Positions 10,674 through 21,384 of a stretch of DNA of 64,000 nucleotides are shown one piece after another. The stretch spans positions 5,446,909-5,510,908 of the forward strand of contig CM077823.1 of assembly GCA_039720395.1 (NCBI GenBank), written 5' to 3'. A program made the translations under genes and the position numbers. The number at the start of each line of letters is the position of its first letter. Within the stretch, counting starts at the first letter, position 1. Below the pieces are notes generated by a model. That model ran no database searches and was not told where the DNA came from. It worked only from the letters and a program-made list of their open reading frames with translations. Source of the DNA: Liquidambar formosana (Eukaryota > Streptophyta > Magnoliopsida > Saxifragales > Altingiaceae).

Positions 10674-12360
10674 CTCCTTCACGCCCTTTGTCTGGCAACA
10701 AAAACTTTGGTTCTCTCCATCACACTAGGCTCACGTCCCAGCAGTTCTGCTTTTGAGGTAAGTTGTGATCCTTTTTTTCCACGTTTGGTTGCCGAGAAAA
10801 TTGAGATTTTTTTTTTCTTTGGATCCGTTTCGTTGTCCGGAAACTAGAGTTGAAGTCAATATTTCTTTCTAAATTCAATGCTTTTTGGGACTATTTGGTT
10901 GTCAAGAAAGTGGAGTTTACGGGAATGATGGGGTCCAAGACAGATCTTTTCTGGATTTGTCAAGTTGAGTATTTATTCCCCTCATTGGCTCATTTGGTTA
11001 CCTGGAAAGTTGCCGAGAAAGTTGAGATTTTAAAATTTTTTTTTTAAAAAAATTTGTTTTTTAAAAGAAAAAAATTGTTTTTCTTTTGGATTCTTTTTTG
11101 TATGTGTGTTTCTTTTGGACTTGTTTGGTTGCCAAGAAATTGGAGTTTGCGCGAACAAGAATCATAGGGTCCATGATGGATCTCTTCTTCTGGATTTGTG
11201 AAGGAGATGGCAGATAGGAAAGCCCAAGATACGAACTTTATGTCCCAAGGAATCTTTGTTCATCTTCGTTCAAGGCTGGATGCATTTGACCCCAATGTTA
11301 CAGTGGCTCTAACTAAAGCTTCTAGCAGTATAGATATCCAACAAAGACTACGCACAAGTGCAGCAACAACAACCCAGCCCGAAAGATGAAGTCTATGGCC
11401 AGAACTCATAGGGAGGCAGAAGCTCGTTCAAAAGCAAGTAGCTAAGACCTCGAAAGCGTAGGAGAAACCATCCAGTGACCAAAGGTGGGGAAGCTCTGTT
11501 TTTTTGGTCTTTTTCCTTCTTGTTTCTTGAGGTTTTTTCAATTGTAGCAAGGGAAAAAAATGTATGCTAGGGAATTTTCTTGGTCAGTTTTGGTTTGTAC
11601 ATGAAAAATGGATGGAAATGTGCTATGCAAGTATGCAATATAAATGGACTATATATACTTGAAGCATATTACATAACTCTTCAAATAATCTGGATGGAAC
11701 TTGTACAATTTAGTTCTTTGTTATATGGGATTGTGCACAGGAACATCATCTGGATTATTGTTTTTCCTTTTCTTTTCTTTTTTTTTTTTTTTTGGCTTTT
11801 TTGGCCTAAAGATCGTTTGGATTATTGGAAATGGATAGAATGTAAAGGTTTAGGATGACACCCTCTAGGATGACATCCTCAAGGAAGCCAGCCTTCAGGT
11901 AGTACCAATTAATTTAGAGGACCTTGCAATTGATAGACTAAATTACAATGCTAGGAACTTAAGAAGGATGGAATTTTTACTCTTAAATTCTGCTTACAAT
12001 GTGATATCGATCACATGCCAAACTTTCCAAGACACCCCTTCGTTAAATGGCAATCCATGTGGGATCTTCCCCTATTGCTCCCAAGGTTAAGTTCTTTTCT
12101 TGGCTCATCATTAATTCATGATGCCATTCTTGCCATTAAGCATCTGTGTAACAAAAGTATTATTCAAATTGCCATATGATGTTTTTGCCATGCATAAGAT
12201 AAAAACAAGCAAGTGAAAAGTGGCTAGTGATCAAGTTCATTAAAAAAAAATGCTCATGAACTTGGATTTGAGGCGGAGTAACAATCTAGAGTACTAAATA
12301 TGAATCCTTAGACATTTTTTGGTCAATTGTTCTACCTCATTTTTTTTTCCTTTTGGTTAA

Positions 12361-12677
12361 ATAGTGACCGTAAAATTACATTAATTTAAAACTTTGCATC
12401 TGTTTACATTGAATAAATAAATAAATAACAATGCATAGCTTGCCTCAAAGAGTGACAAGTAGATTTATAGAACTATGATACTAGAGTTGCTAGGTACACC
12501 ATGAGCACTTAGTAATTACATAGTGATTGTAAAATTACATTATTTAAAACTTTGCACCTGTTTACATTGAATAAATAAATAAAAAATAGAGCATAGCTTG
12601 CCTCAAAAAGTGACAAGTAGATTTATAGAACTATGATACTAAAGCTGCTAGGTACACCATGAGCACTTAGTAAGGAC
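12361..12677 (+). repeat. Tandem duplication, 2 x ~158 bp
   Basis: Units 12361-12519 and 12520-12677 share GTAAAATTACATTA, TGTTTACATTGAATAAATAA, AGTGACAAGTAGATTTATAG and TACACCATGAGCACTTAGTA. It lies in the interior of the Mutator-like element. Confidence 0.85.
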
Positions 12678-13141
12678 ATAAGAGTTATATACATAAGAGC
12701 CAAATTGTTCAAGACCTTCAAGAAGATACTTTCAAAATCAAAATATAACATTAACAAATACCCCAAAAAGATTAAATGTCGAAGTTTCTTAAATCTCTCT
12801 GAAACTCAAAAATCTAGGCTCCTAGCTCAAAGCTCCACCAATATAAGAAAAACTGTGATGTTAAACCTGCAAAATGTTTAAATCTGCCCATCTCATTGCA
12901 TTTCATGATAGTAACAGATCTCCACACAAAATTTTTCGAAGAGAATAATAAAGCTCCAAATATTCTTAGGGTTGTTGATGTATATTAGCTACAAATGCGT
13001 TTCTAACTCCCTACAACACAAACCAAACATGTATAGCCAATTAGCCAATTGATTTCATAAATAATTAAGATATTATAAAAGTACGTAAATGATCTTATAC
13101 ATAAGACAAATGGTAATGAAAATCCATGGTTTAAATACCTG

Positions 13142-13203
13142 TGATTGGCTTGAAGCAAATGAAGCATCCACGTAGCTGCGTCCAAAACAAGACCCCATGA
13201 GAA
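13142..13203 (-). other. Exon-like segment inside the Mutator-like element
   Basis: On the minus strand an ATG opens 20 codons (M-G-S-C-F-G-R-S-Y-V-D-A-S-F-A-S-S-Q-S-Q) that end in CACAG followed by GTATTT, a fair splice donor. It could be a captured first exon with a possible N-myristoylation start (MGSCF). The segment is short and the parent gene is not recognised, so this is a weak call. Confidence 0.25.
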
Positions 13204-13634
13204 TAATGTCATTCTAAATCAACAAATAATTCAGCACAAAGAAAAAAAAAACATCAAATAAAATACATTTTACTAAAAGAAAATTAAAACAGACCAAAAC
13301 AAGACTTTCTCAAATTGACAAATTTAAGAGTGAACTTTGTCGACAACCAAACGGTTCCAAAAGAGAGGGGAAAAAAAAAACAAGAGCATTGAATCCAAAA
13401 AGAAACCTCGACTTCAACTCTGGTTTCTGGACAACGAAATAGATCCAGAACAAAAAAAAAAAAAAAATCTCGACTTTCTCGGTAACCAAACGAGGAAAAA
13501 AAAGATTTCTAACTCACCTTAGAAGCTGAATTGCTAGACGTGAGCCTCACGTGATGGAGAGAGAACCAGATTTGTTGTTGCCAGACATAAGGCGTGAGGG
13601 AGAGAGGGAAAGAGGGATGGGTTTTGCTTCTTTT

Positions 13635-13820
13635 TAGATACGAGCATAAATCCCTTCAGCCTCTCTTCCATGACTTCGGAATCGATACCTAATGTCGTTA
13701 AATAGAGTAGGACAGAGAAAGGCAAACTCCTAGATTCAGGAGGTATATCTTACTAACCTTTACTGCATTTATTACGCTCGGGAGGGCTAGCACAAGATTT
13801 GAACCTAGGACCTCGTGGTT
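13635..13820 (-). mobile_element. tRNA-derived SINE with 15-bp target duplication
   Basis: A 186-bp insertion in the right inverted end of the Mutator-like element. GGTTTTGCTTCTTTT flanks it exactly (13620-13634 and 13821-13835). Read on the minus strand it has a pol III B-box-like GGTTCAAATCTTG 14 bases from its start and ends in a short A-tail (TATCTAAAAA). The A box is not clear, so the copy is probably 5'-truncated. The long exact duplication and 3' A-tail indicate insertion by LINE machinery. Confidence 0.8.
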
Positions 13821-14088
13821 GGTTTTGCTTCTTTTGGTATGTGGTAGAACAGAGGAGAGAGAATGGGGTAGTGAGGAGGAGAAAAATGATGGGTGTAGTC
13901 AACTGTTTAGTAGGCCCACTTGCAGGTTTTGTTTTTTTATTTTTTAAAAAATAAAATCTCCCGCCTTGAATACACATCCATTTACAAAAGAAATTGGGTG
14001 ACGAGGTTTATCCAATTCATCATCCACGTCAGTCGGGTAATACTTTTCGGGACTTATTTTAGGATAGCTAGCATTATCCAATTAATTT

Positions 14089-14950
14089 TGCAAATTTATT
14101 TATTTATTTATTTTTTCTCCAGGTGCAGGGTCTTTTCTTTTCTGTTAATATTAGATTAGATTTTACTTTTGAGAACTGATGGACAAGCGGGAAAAAAAAA
14201 AAATTACAAAATGCAGAAAATTGATCATCAGATTGGCTGACAGCCATGGAATCTCTGGCAAATTTATATGAGCATTTGTGTTTTGGCAAAAAACTTAATC
14301 CACGAGTCTATATTTGTTACCTCTTCATATCTAAAATATGAAGTGCAATTCGTCCACAGGATGCAGTACTTCCAATGTCTACAGCTCCAGTGGCTCTGCC
14401 TCCTTTATCTATCAGAGGCGATTTGGGTGTTCTTTCCACTGCAGCAGCTACATGTGGCCCCTCTCTCTTAAAATCTTTCTTCCAAATGGGAGCTCTTGGT
14501 GCTACAAAGCTTCTCAGACCCTTGTCGAAAATCATGGACTCATTGCAGATGAAAGACCCATAGCCAAACCAAACCCCTTTGTTTCTCTCCCTACATTGTT
14601 TCCATTTTTTTTTCTCTCTTTCTCCACGGCCAACTGGTGAAAACCCCAATTCCATCCGCCATCTTTGCCAGCCAAGCTTGTTGCCATTTTTGTTCTCTCT
14701 TGTTTTTGCTATATTATTGTAGAGGGAGAGAGGGAAATGTACTGGGTGGTGACCGCCGACGGGGTATGGATCTGGGATGGGGTCTCCGGCAGAGAGAGTT
14801 CTCTCGTTTTTTTGGGTAAACAAGAGAGAGTTCCCTCTGTTGTGTTGTCTGGAGCATATTGTACGGGCAAATTTCCTTTTTTTATAAGGGCAAAATGGTC
14901 CCTTCAGTAGATTATACTTTAACTTGCCGTGGAAGCAGCGTTTTCAGCGT
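14089..14950. other. EFL1 upstream region with an unexplained coding-like stretch
   Basis: No firm gene. The plus-strand stretch 14357-14563 follows a good acceptor-like CCACAG and keeps one open frame of about 69 codons with protein-like composition (for example PLSIRGDLGVLST and GATKLLRPLSKIMDS) before a stop after MKDP. It could be an exon remnant of a gene I do not recognise. The longer minus-strand frame 14317-14823 over the same bases has less natural composition. Confidence 0.3.
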
Positions 14951-14953
14951 AAC

Positions 14954-14962
14954 CTATAAATC
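14954..14962 (+). promoter_or_regulatory. Possible TATA box of EFL1
   Basis: CTATAAATC, about 300 bases before the start codon, followed by a C-rich leader. A donor-like CCG|GTGAGT at 15087 and an acceptor-like GAGCTTAG at 15151-15158 suggest a small leader intron (about 72 bp) before the coding sequence. Confidence 0.45.
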
Positions 14963-15252
14963 CCAACCCCAAACCGCAAAGGCGAGAAGAGATTGGAACC
15001 CGAGTCACCGCCTCACTGACTAGCGGCGCACCCAGCAGTTTTCGCCGTCTCCGTTGACGCCGCCAGCCTTCCCCCCTACCCAACCGGTGAGTATATGCTT
15101 GCTTCTTTCGGTTAGAATCAGGGGCTGCCAGTCCTCTAATCTGTGGTTTTGAGCTTAGGTTGGTGGTATTGTCTGCTAATTCCTCTTTACCCCCTTAAAG
15201 GGTTTATTGAGAGTTGGGTTTTGTGTTTGATTTTTTTGGTAATAAAAAAAAA

Positions 15253-18200
15253 ATGGGTGAATTTGATTGCCGTAAAATCCGAAACATATGCATACTCGCC
15301 CACGTCGATCATGGCAAGACCACCTCTCGCCGACCATTTGATTGCCGGCTCCAGCGGTGGGTTACTCCACCCGAAGCAAGCGGGCCGGCTTAGATTCATG
15401 GACTACCTCGACGAAGAGCAGAGACGGGCCATTACAATGAAGAGCTCTTCCATTTCTCTTCACTACAAGGACTATTCCATTAATCTGATTGACTCTCCTG
15501 GCCACATGGATTTTTGCAGCGAGGTCTCCACCGCGGCCCGGCTGAGTGATGGCGCCTTAGTATTGGTTGATGCCGTCGAGGGCGTTCACATTCAGACCCA
15601 CGCGGTGTTGCGGCAAGCTTGGATTGAAAAGCTTACGCCCTGTTTGGTTCTTAATAAGATTGATAGGTTGATTTGTGAATTGAAGTTGACTCCCATGGAA
15701 GCGTATAACCGATTATTGAGGATTGTTCGTGAGGTTAATGGGATTGTGAGTGGGTATAAGTCGGAGAAGTATCTGTCAGATGTCGATTTGATGCTTGCGG
15801 GAACTTCGGGCAATGTGGGTGATGAGAATCTTGAGTTTATGGAGGATGATGAGGAAGATACATTTCAGCCGCAGAAGGGGAATGTCGCATTTGTCTGTGC
15901 ATTGGATGGGTGGGGTTTTGGTATCGGCGAATTTGCTGAATTCTATGCTTCCAAGCTTGGAGCAAGTGCGTCTGCATTGCAGAAGGCTTTGTGGGGTCCG
16001 TGGTATTTTAATTCGAAGACCAAGATGATTGTGGGGAAGAAGGGAATAGGTGGAGGGAGTAAGGCCCGGCCTATGTTTGTACAGTTCGTGCTTGAGCCGC
16101 TTTGGCAGGTTTACCAGGCTGTTCTTGAACCCGATGGGGATAAGGGGGTACTTGATAAAGTCATTAAGTCGTTTAATTTGTCTGTACCTCCTCGTGAGCT
16201 TAAGAACAAGGATCATAAAGTTGCGATACTGGCTGTCATGAGCCGCTGGCTTCCTTTGTCTGATGCAATCTTGTCTATGGTTGTAAATTGTATGCCGGAT
16301 CCGATTACTGCTCAATCTTTTCGTATTTCACGTTTGCTTCCAAAGAGAGAAGTTATAGACAATGAGGTGAGCTCCAGTGTGCTTGCTGAGGCGGATTTTG
16401 TGAGAAAATCTGTTGAGGCTTGTGATTCTAGCCCTGAAGCACCATGTGTTGCTTTTGTATCCAAAATGTTTGCTGTCCCAACAAAACTACTGCCACAAAA
16501 GGGGCCAAATGGCGAGGTTTTAAACAATTATGCAGATGAAGGTGGAAATGGTGAATCAGATGAATGTTTTCTTGCGTTTGCAAGGATTTTTAGTGGGGTT
16601 CTTTCTTCAGGGCAGAGAGTCTTTGTGCTTTCAGCTTTATATGATCCATTAAAAGGGGAATCAATGCAGAAGCATGTGCAGGAAGCTGAGCTGCAATCCT
16701 TGTTTTTAATGATGGGCCAAGGCTTGAAACCAGTGTCGTCAGCAAAAGCAGGGAATGTTGTGGCGATCCAAGGCCTTGGCCAGTATATATTGAAAAGTGC
16801 GACTCTCTCATCAACAAGAAATTGTTGGCCTTTCTCAAGTATGGTGTTCCAAGTTTCCCCTACTCTTAGAGTTGCAATAGAGCCATCTGACCCTGCAGAT
16901 ATGGGTACGCTCATGAAGGGCTTGAGGCTTCTTAACCGGGCAGACCCATTTGTGGAAGTCTCTGTTTCTGCTAGGGGGGAACATGTGATTGCTGCTGCAG
17001 GAGAGGTTCATCTTGAGAGATGCATAAAAGATTTGAAGGATAGATTTGCGAAGGTAAGCCTGGAAGTTTCTCCACCTCTTGTGTCCTATAGGGAGACCAT
17101 TGAAGGAGAAGTATCCAATCCACTCGAGAATCTGAAATTATTGACTGGGAGCTCAGATTATGTTGAGAAGATGACACCGAATGGAAGATGTGTCGTTCGA
17201 GTGCGAATCATGAAACTTCCACCTGCATTAATTAAGGTGCTTGATAAGAGTTCCGATCTACTTGGAGATATTATTGGAGGTAAGCTGGGGCAGACTAATA
17301 GAAGCATTGGCAACCCAGAGATCAAGCATTGTGGAAGAGGAAAATCCAATTGAAGCACTAAAGAATCACATAATGGATGCTTTCGGAGAGTGATATTCTG
17401 TCAGGGAGTGAGAATGACAAGGATTGGGTTGAGAAATGTGAAAGAATGTGGCTAAAATTTCTTAAGAGGATATGGGCCTTTGGGCCTAGGCAGGTTGGTC
17501 CCAACATCCTCTTCACTCCGGATTGCAAAGGAAAGAGTACTGATTGCTCTGTTCTCATTCGCGGTTCTTCTCATGTTTCTGAGAGACTGGGCTTTGTGGA
17601 TGATACTAGTAATGGTGAGACAGCTGTTGATATATCTTCAGCAGCAAATCAGGGCATTGCTCAAGGAAGCAGAGAGTCTTGAGAGCAGTGTAGGGTCTGG
17701 ATTTCAACTAGCCACAGCAGCAGGCCCTTTATGTGATGAGCCCATGTGGGGTTTGGCGTTTGTTGTTGAGGCTTACATTTCTCCATTGGCTGCGCAGGTT
17801 GATGAGTCTGAATCCAACAAACTACCAGAGCAATATGGCATCTTCACTGGACAAGTTATGACAGCTGTCAAGGATGCCTGTAGAGCAGCTGTACTTCAGA
17901 AGAAACCCCGGCTTGTTGAAGCCATGTATTTTTGTGAGTTGAACACCCCTACTGAGTATTTGGGCCCTATGTATGCTGTTCTTGCTCGGAGGCGGGCCCG
18001 GGTCTTGAAGGAGGAAATGCAGGAGGGATCTCCATTGTTCACTGTGCATGCTTATGTGCCGGTTTCTGAAAGTTTTGGTTTTGCTGATGAGCTTAGGAGA
18101 TGGACTTCAGGAGCTGCAAGTGCTCTACTTGTAATTAGCCATTGGGAAGCACTTTCTGAGGATCCTTTCTTTGTACCCCAAACAGAAGAGGAGATGGAAG

Positions 18201-18340
18201 AGTTTGGAGATGGTTCTAGTGTTCTTCCCAATACAGCGAGAAAGCTCATTGATGCTGTAAGACGGCAGAAAGGCCTTGTTGTAGAGGAAAAAGTAGTCCA
18301 ACATGCAACAAAGCAGAGGACCTTGGCTCGCAAAGTGTAG
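15253..18340 (+). CDS. EFL1: Elongation factor-like GTPase EFL1 (60S ribosome maturation), four frameshifts
   Basis: EFL1/RIA1 is a cytosolic EF-2-like GTPase that, with SBDS, evicts eIF6 from pre-60S subunits. The true start is the ATG at 15253 (MGEFDCRKIRNI), which leads into the P-loop A-H-V-D-H-G-K-T-T at residues 16-24; the open frame running in from 15143 is spurious upstream of the first shift. G3 DSPGH, G4 NKID, the EF-G domain II region with the EFL1 insert (EDDEEDTFQPQKGN), domain III-IV (SARGEHVIAAAGEVHLERC) and the EFL1 C-terminus (ATKQRTLARKV) follow in order. Total length is about 1029 codons in one exon, normal for the plant protein. Four net +1 shifts break it: right after GKTT (about 15323-15329), at about 17308-17312, at 17381-17386, and in a GGG run at about 17651-17656. 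Sequence between the shifts is strongly conserved with no other stops. EFL1 is usually an essential single-copy gene, so assembly indels are at least as likely as a pseudogene. Confidence 0.93.
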
Positions 18341-18874
18341 AAGTTGTAACCGAGATATGTCATTAGCTTTTTAAAGAATTGTAAGGCAATACTTATCAGT
18401 CATTGATTTTGAGGAAAAAAATTTATATGCTATATGATCAAACTTAGTTTTCAGCATGATTTTAATTTTCTATTCTTTTCGCATTTTTCTTGAACGTGAT
18501 TTGTTTTAGTACTTGTTTCCTGGATTGATGTTTTTGGCTCCTATTATGAGTTACTGTTCCTAGCAGAACTAAGTGATTGTACTTTGATGCTTGTCACATG
18601 GGATGCTGGTGATCAGAGGATAACTCATAACAAGTTAACTAGGAACTTGGTGTGGCAAATTTAAGTTGCATATGATTGGTTGAGCTTATTTGTTTGTTCT
18701 AGAAAGCTTGTCCAGAGTTTCTTTTAAATGCATTTGTTGTTATGAGTGATGGCTATGTGTCAAGCAATTATGAGTGATTGAATATGCTGGTTTAATTATT
18801 AGCTGATAAAAAAAAATGGAAAAAAAGTATGCTTGTTTGATTGTGTGCACATGTAGATTCATGCAGATACATAT
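18341..18874. other. EFL1 3' flank
   Basis: Probably 3' UTR for the first 100-200 bases, then AT-rich intergenic DNA. Nothing else recognised. Confidence 0.5.
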
Positions 18875-19139
18875 TACTCCCTCCGTTCCTATTTTATTGG
18901 CTTCCTTTCCTTTTTGGGATGTTCCAAAATTATTGTCACATTCAAAAAGTCTAGAACACTTTTAGTTAATTCCCTAAAATACCCTTTCTCGTGCGTGTTT
19001 ACCTTTTTTCAATGTTTTGTGCACTTGAGGGTAAAATTGGAATGTTAACACATATATATTGATGTGAAAGCATTTAAAAGTGTTTCCTAAAAAAATGTGT
19101 TTTTTCGGAGGGGCCAATCAATTGGGAATGGATGGAGTA
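18875..19139. mobile_element. Stowaway-type MITE
   Basis: 265 bp with ends TA-CTCCCTCCGTTCCTATTT and, inverted, TA-CTCCATCCATTCCCAATT, plus a second inverted block GATTGGCCCCTCCG against TATTGGCTTCC. TA flanks fit Tc1/mariner target choice. No coding capacity. Confidence 0.85.
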
Positions 19140-20059
19140 TTAACTTTGTTTATATGCTGGTAAGATTATGGAGCAACATGTTGGGAGATTAATATATCAC
19201 TTTGTTTTATTAGCGACACATAGGAGAGAAGTCACCTTCTTTAAAATGGATCAACTGGTTGTGGCCTCCTGCTATCAACTCATGGTCATTGGTCAGGAAC
19301 CTTGGAAAGCATATTTTTGTGGCTCTATGGCAGTTCTCAAATGGCCAGCTGTCTCTTCCTTACTTGTATAGACTTTTGATCCTATCATTGTATTGTGGAT
19401 AAAAAGAATGGGTTATTGAACTCAAGAAAATTTTTCAGGGAAAATATGATCTATTAGCCCATAATCAACATTTTACTGTTATCAGCTCCTGAAACTTTAT
19501 AAAGAGTTTTAAGGTTTGTACAGGTATTGTTATGGGCTGCCTAGAGTATCTTTGATTAGGCCTAGCAAAAAATTTAAAATCTCTGATTAGGTGCTCCACG
19601 AGACCTAGCCAAGCACTAGCCTGCACATTTTAGGAAGGCAATTGCATGTGTTTTGGGATTTTATCTACGTTTTTTGGGCTTTTGTGTGTGTGTGTTGGTG
19701 GGGGGGGATGAATGGTCTACTTGAGTTGTAGTATTTATCAAGATGCATGATGGATTCAAGAAAAAACACAGATCTGATTGTCTTGAGAACAGCAGCAAAG
19801 ACCTCTACCATTTTCCACGAACAAGGAATTGCAGACCACGCTACCTCACTTGCTGCTGAACAAGCCATCGACCTTGCCAGACATTGATATCTTGACGGAA
19901 GTACACTACTCTCTCTCTCTCTCTCTCTCTCTTGCCAGTCATTACAGCCATTATTGATGTTTCTGCTGTTATATATATGTTTATTGTTTCTTTTTCTTTG
20001 TAGTTTTGGATTTTTAGATTTATATATATATATATAGATAGATAGATATATTGTGATTA
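19140..20059. other. Intergenic with CT and TA microsatellites
   Basis: Contains (CT)n at about 19910-19932 and (TA)n with GATA repeats at about 20023-20048. The 67-codon frame at 19168 and the 159-codon minus frame at 19665 have no recognisable domain and span the microsatellites. Confidence 0.5.
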
Positions 20060-21384
20060 GAAACTGAAGTAATTTTATTACAAAAATAAAGATGTTCAAA
20101 GGAGGAGGAATGGAATTCCTCCATATGGAACAAAAACAAAACAAAGCAAAACAGCCCTACCCTTAGAAGGGGGCAAGACATATAACAAAACAACTACCAA
20201 AAAACAGCCTCAAGTAGGAGAAAAATTCCCTCTATAAGACTAGAGAATTAGGAAGCCTTTTTTTTTTTTTTCCTTTTTTGGTACAATGGGAGGGGCTTCG
20301 AAACCCCTAACCTATCCTACTCCTACCCTTTACCCCACCTTCCCTCACCACTAGGCTAGCCCTAGTGGCTTAATTAGAAACCTTATTAGCAAGGTCATCC
20401 ACTACCCCGTTAGCTTCTTTAGCCACCCAACACACTTGAAATTGCAAAATGTCCAATCAATCCAAAATCTCCATATAAAGTCTAACAAATCTCCAATCAC
20501 TTGTGGAATTCACCCTTTCTAGTAATGATGGAAGAGTCACCTTCCATGATCAAATAACCAAGCCTCAATATTTTGGGTTCCCTCAATGCTTCCAAAAGAG
20601 CCAACAACTTGGCTTTTAAAGTAATCCCTTCCCTGCTGGTAGGGAAAACTCATAAACAATCTCACCATTAGAGTCTCTAAACATCCTGCCAATATCCAAT
20701 TGACCTGAATTCCCAAGAGAGTAGCCATCAAAGTTAAACTTAATGAACCCATTAGAGCTATAAAGGCTTACTGAAGGCCATTAGTGCTGCTTTTTTTCGC
20801 CAGGCACCTCTGGAGGAGTTTTTGGACAGCTTGATTCTTTAGGCTTTTCTCTTTCTTCTCTTTTCTTTCCTTTTGGTCTACTCCCTATATACATGGCTTT
20901 TGCCTTCTTCTAATACAATTTACAGTTACATTTAAATAAATAAAATAAAATAAAAATCTTCTTAACATTAGAACATAGAGCAGCCCCATCTCTCACTATA
21001 CTATCCATAAACCATCTCTCTAGTAGAATAATTGTCCCAAAAAAGACTCGCATTTCGCTCAAGCCAAATGACCCAAAAAATGGCTTGAGAAATGCATTAC
21101 CAAAGAATCTTACCTCTCTCAGATCTTAAAGCCATAAAAAGATATATTCATCTATGACAGCACGTTAGGAGTAACCCAGGAAACTCCATATTTCTCAAAC
21201 AACTTCATCCAAATCCACAAGGCAAAGGGGTAGTAAATGAATAAATGATCAACAGACTCGCTGTTGCTCTTGCACAACAGACAAATATCCGGGCGAAGGG
21301 CTTTATTAGGTCTTCTAACTTGAAGCTTGTCGTTAGTGTTAATTTTCTTGTGAGTCATTTACCAAGTGTAAGCCTTAACTTTGG
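20060..21384 (-). mobile_element. L1-type LINE ORF2 3' fragment (zf-RVT and RNase H), decayed
   Basis: Minus-strand remains of a plant L1-clade LINE. From 21384 downward: K-V-K-A-Y-T-W-stop, then the reverse-transcriptase zinc-binding domain (HKKINTNDKLQVRRP, ICLLC, VDHLF; last expected Cys replaced by Tyr), a diverged linker with the typical FWVIWLERN, then an RNase H-like domain (FNFDG start, AKLLALLEAL, YLIMEGDS, and ANGVVDDLANKVS at the end). There are several stops and shifts, so it is dead. A SINE has landed just after the RNase H part (20258-20370). The AATAAA-rich tail near 20060-20110 probably marks the LINE 3' end. Confidence 0.85.
20258..20370 (-). mobile_element. Small tRNA-derived SINE inserted in the LINE
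   Basis: Read on the minus strand it begins GCCACTAGGGC, has an A box TAGCCTAGTGG that fits the consensus, a B box GGTTTCGAAGCC, and ends in an A-rich tail (AAAAAAGGAAAAAAAAAAAA). About 113 bp. The LINE coding sequence resumes on both sides with similar short words (TTCTAATT and TTCCTAATT), the likely target duplication. The layout resembles the compact Au-type plant SINEs. Confidence 0.8.

Larger units (their letters stand above)
10216..14079. mobile_element. Mutator-like element with ~600-bp inverted ends
   Basis: A 3.86-kb element bounded by GGATAATGCTAG and its exact inverse CTAGCATTATCC. The flanks are AATTAATTA (10207-10215) and AATTAATTT (14080-14088), a 9-bp duplication with one mismatch. 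The left end pairs with the right end through successive blocks: 10216-10490 with about 13821-14079, 10674-10900 with about 13380-13619, and more weakly on to about 10975 and 13290. Each end has been hit by a younger element (10503-10673, 13635-13820). Very long inverted ends with 9-bp duplications point to the Mutator superfamily. I see no MURA transposase. Inside is a 63-codon frame at 11198-11389 that I do not recognise, a tandem duplication at 12361-12677, and a minus-strand exon-like segment near 13142-13203. It may be a non-autonomous or gene-capturing (Pack-MULE-type) element. Confidence 0.8.

Noticed and set aside
10310..10847. Cluster of overlapping 65-107 codon frames on both strands
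   Set aside because: They come from the palindromic foldback MITE and translate the same hairpin in both directions.
14317..14823. 168-codon minus-strand frame upstream of EFL1
   Set aside because: No recognisable motif, and its composition changes along its length. It lies antisense to a more protein-like plus frame and runs into the EFL1 promoter region.
15143..15300. Start of EFL1 at 15143, giving a 736-codon frame with a hydrophobic N-terminus
   Set aside because: The first 55 codons have no EFL1 similarity. The conserved N-terminus with the P-loop is in another frame from the ATG at 15253, and the frames join by a +1 shift at about 15325.
15776..16315. 179-codon minus-strand frame inside EFL1
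   Set aside because: It is antisense shadow of the well-conserved EFL1 coding sequence.
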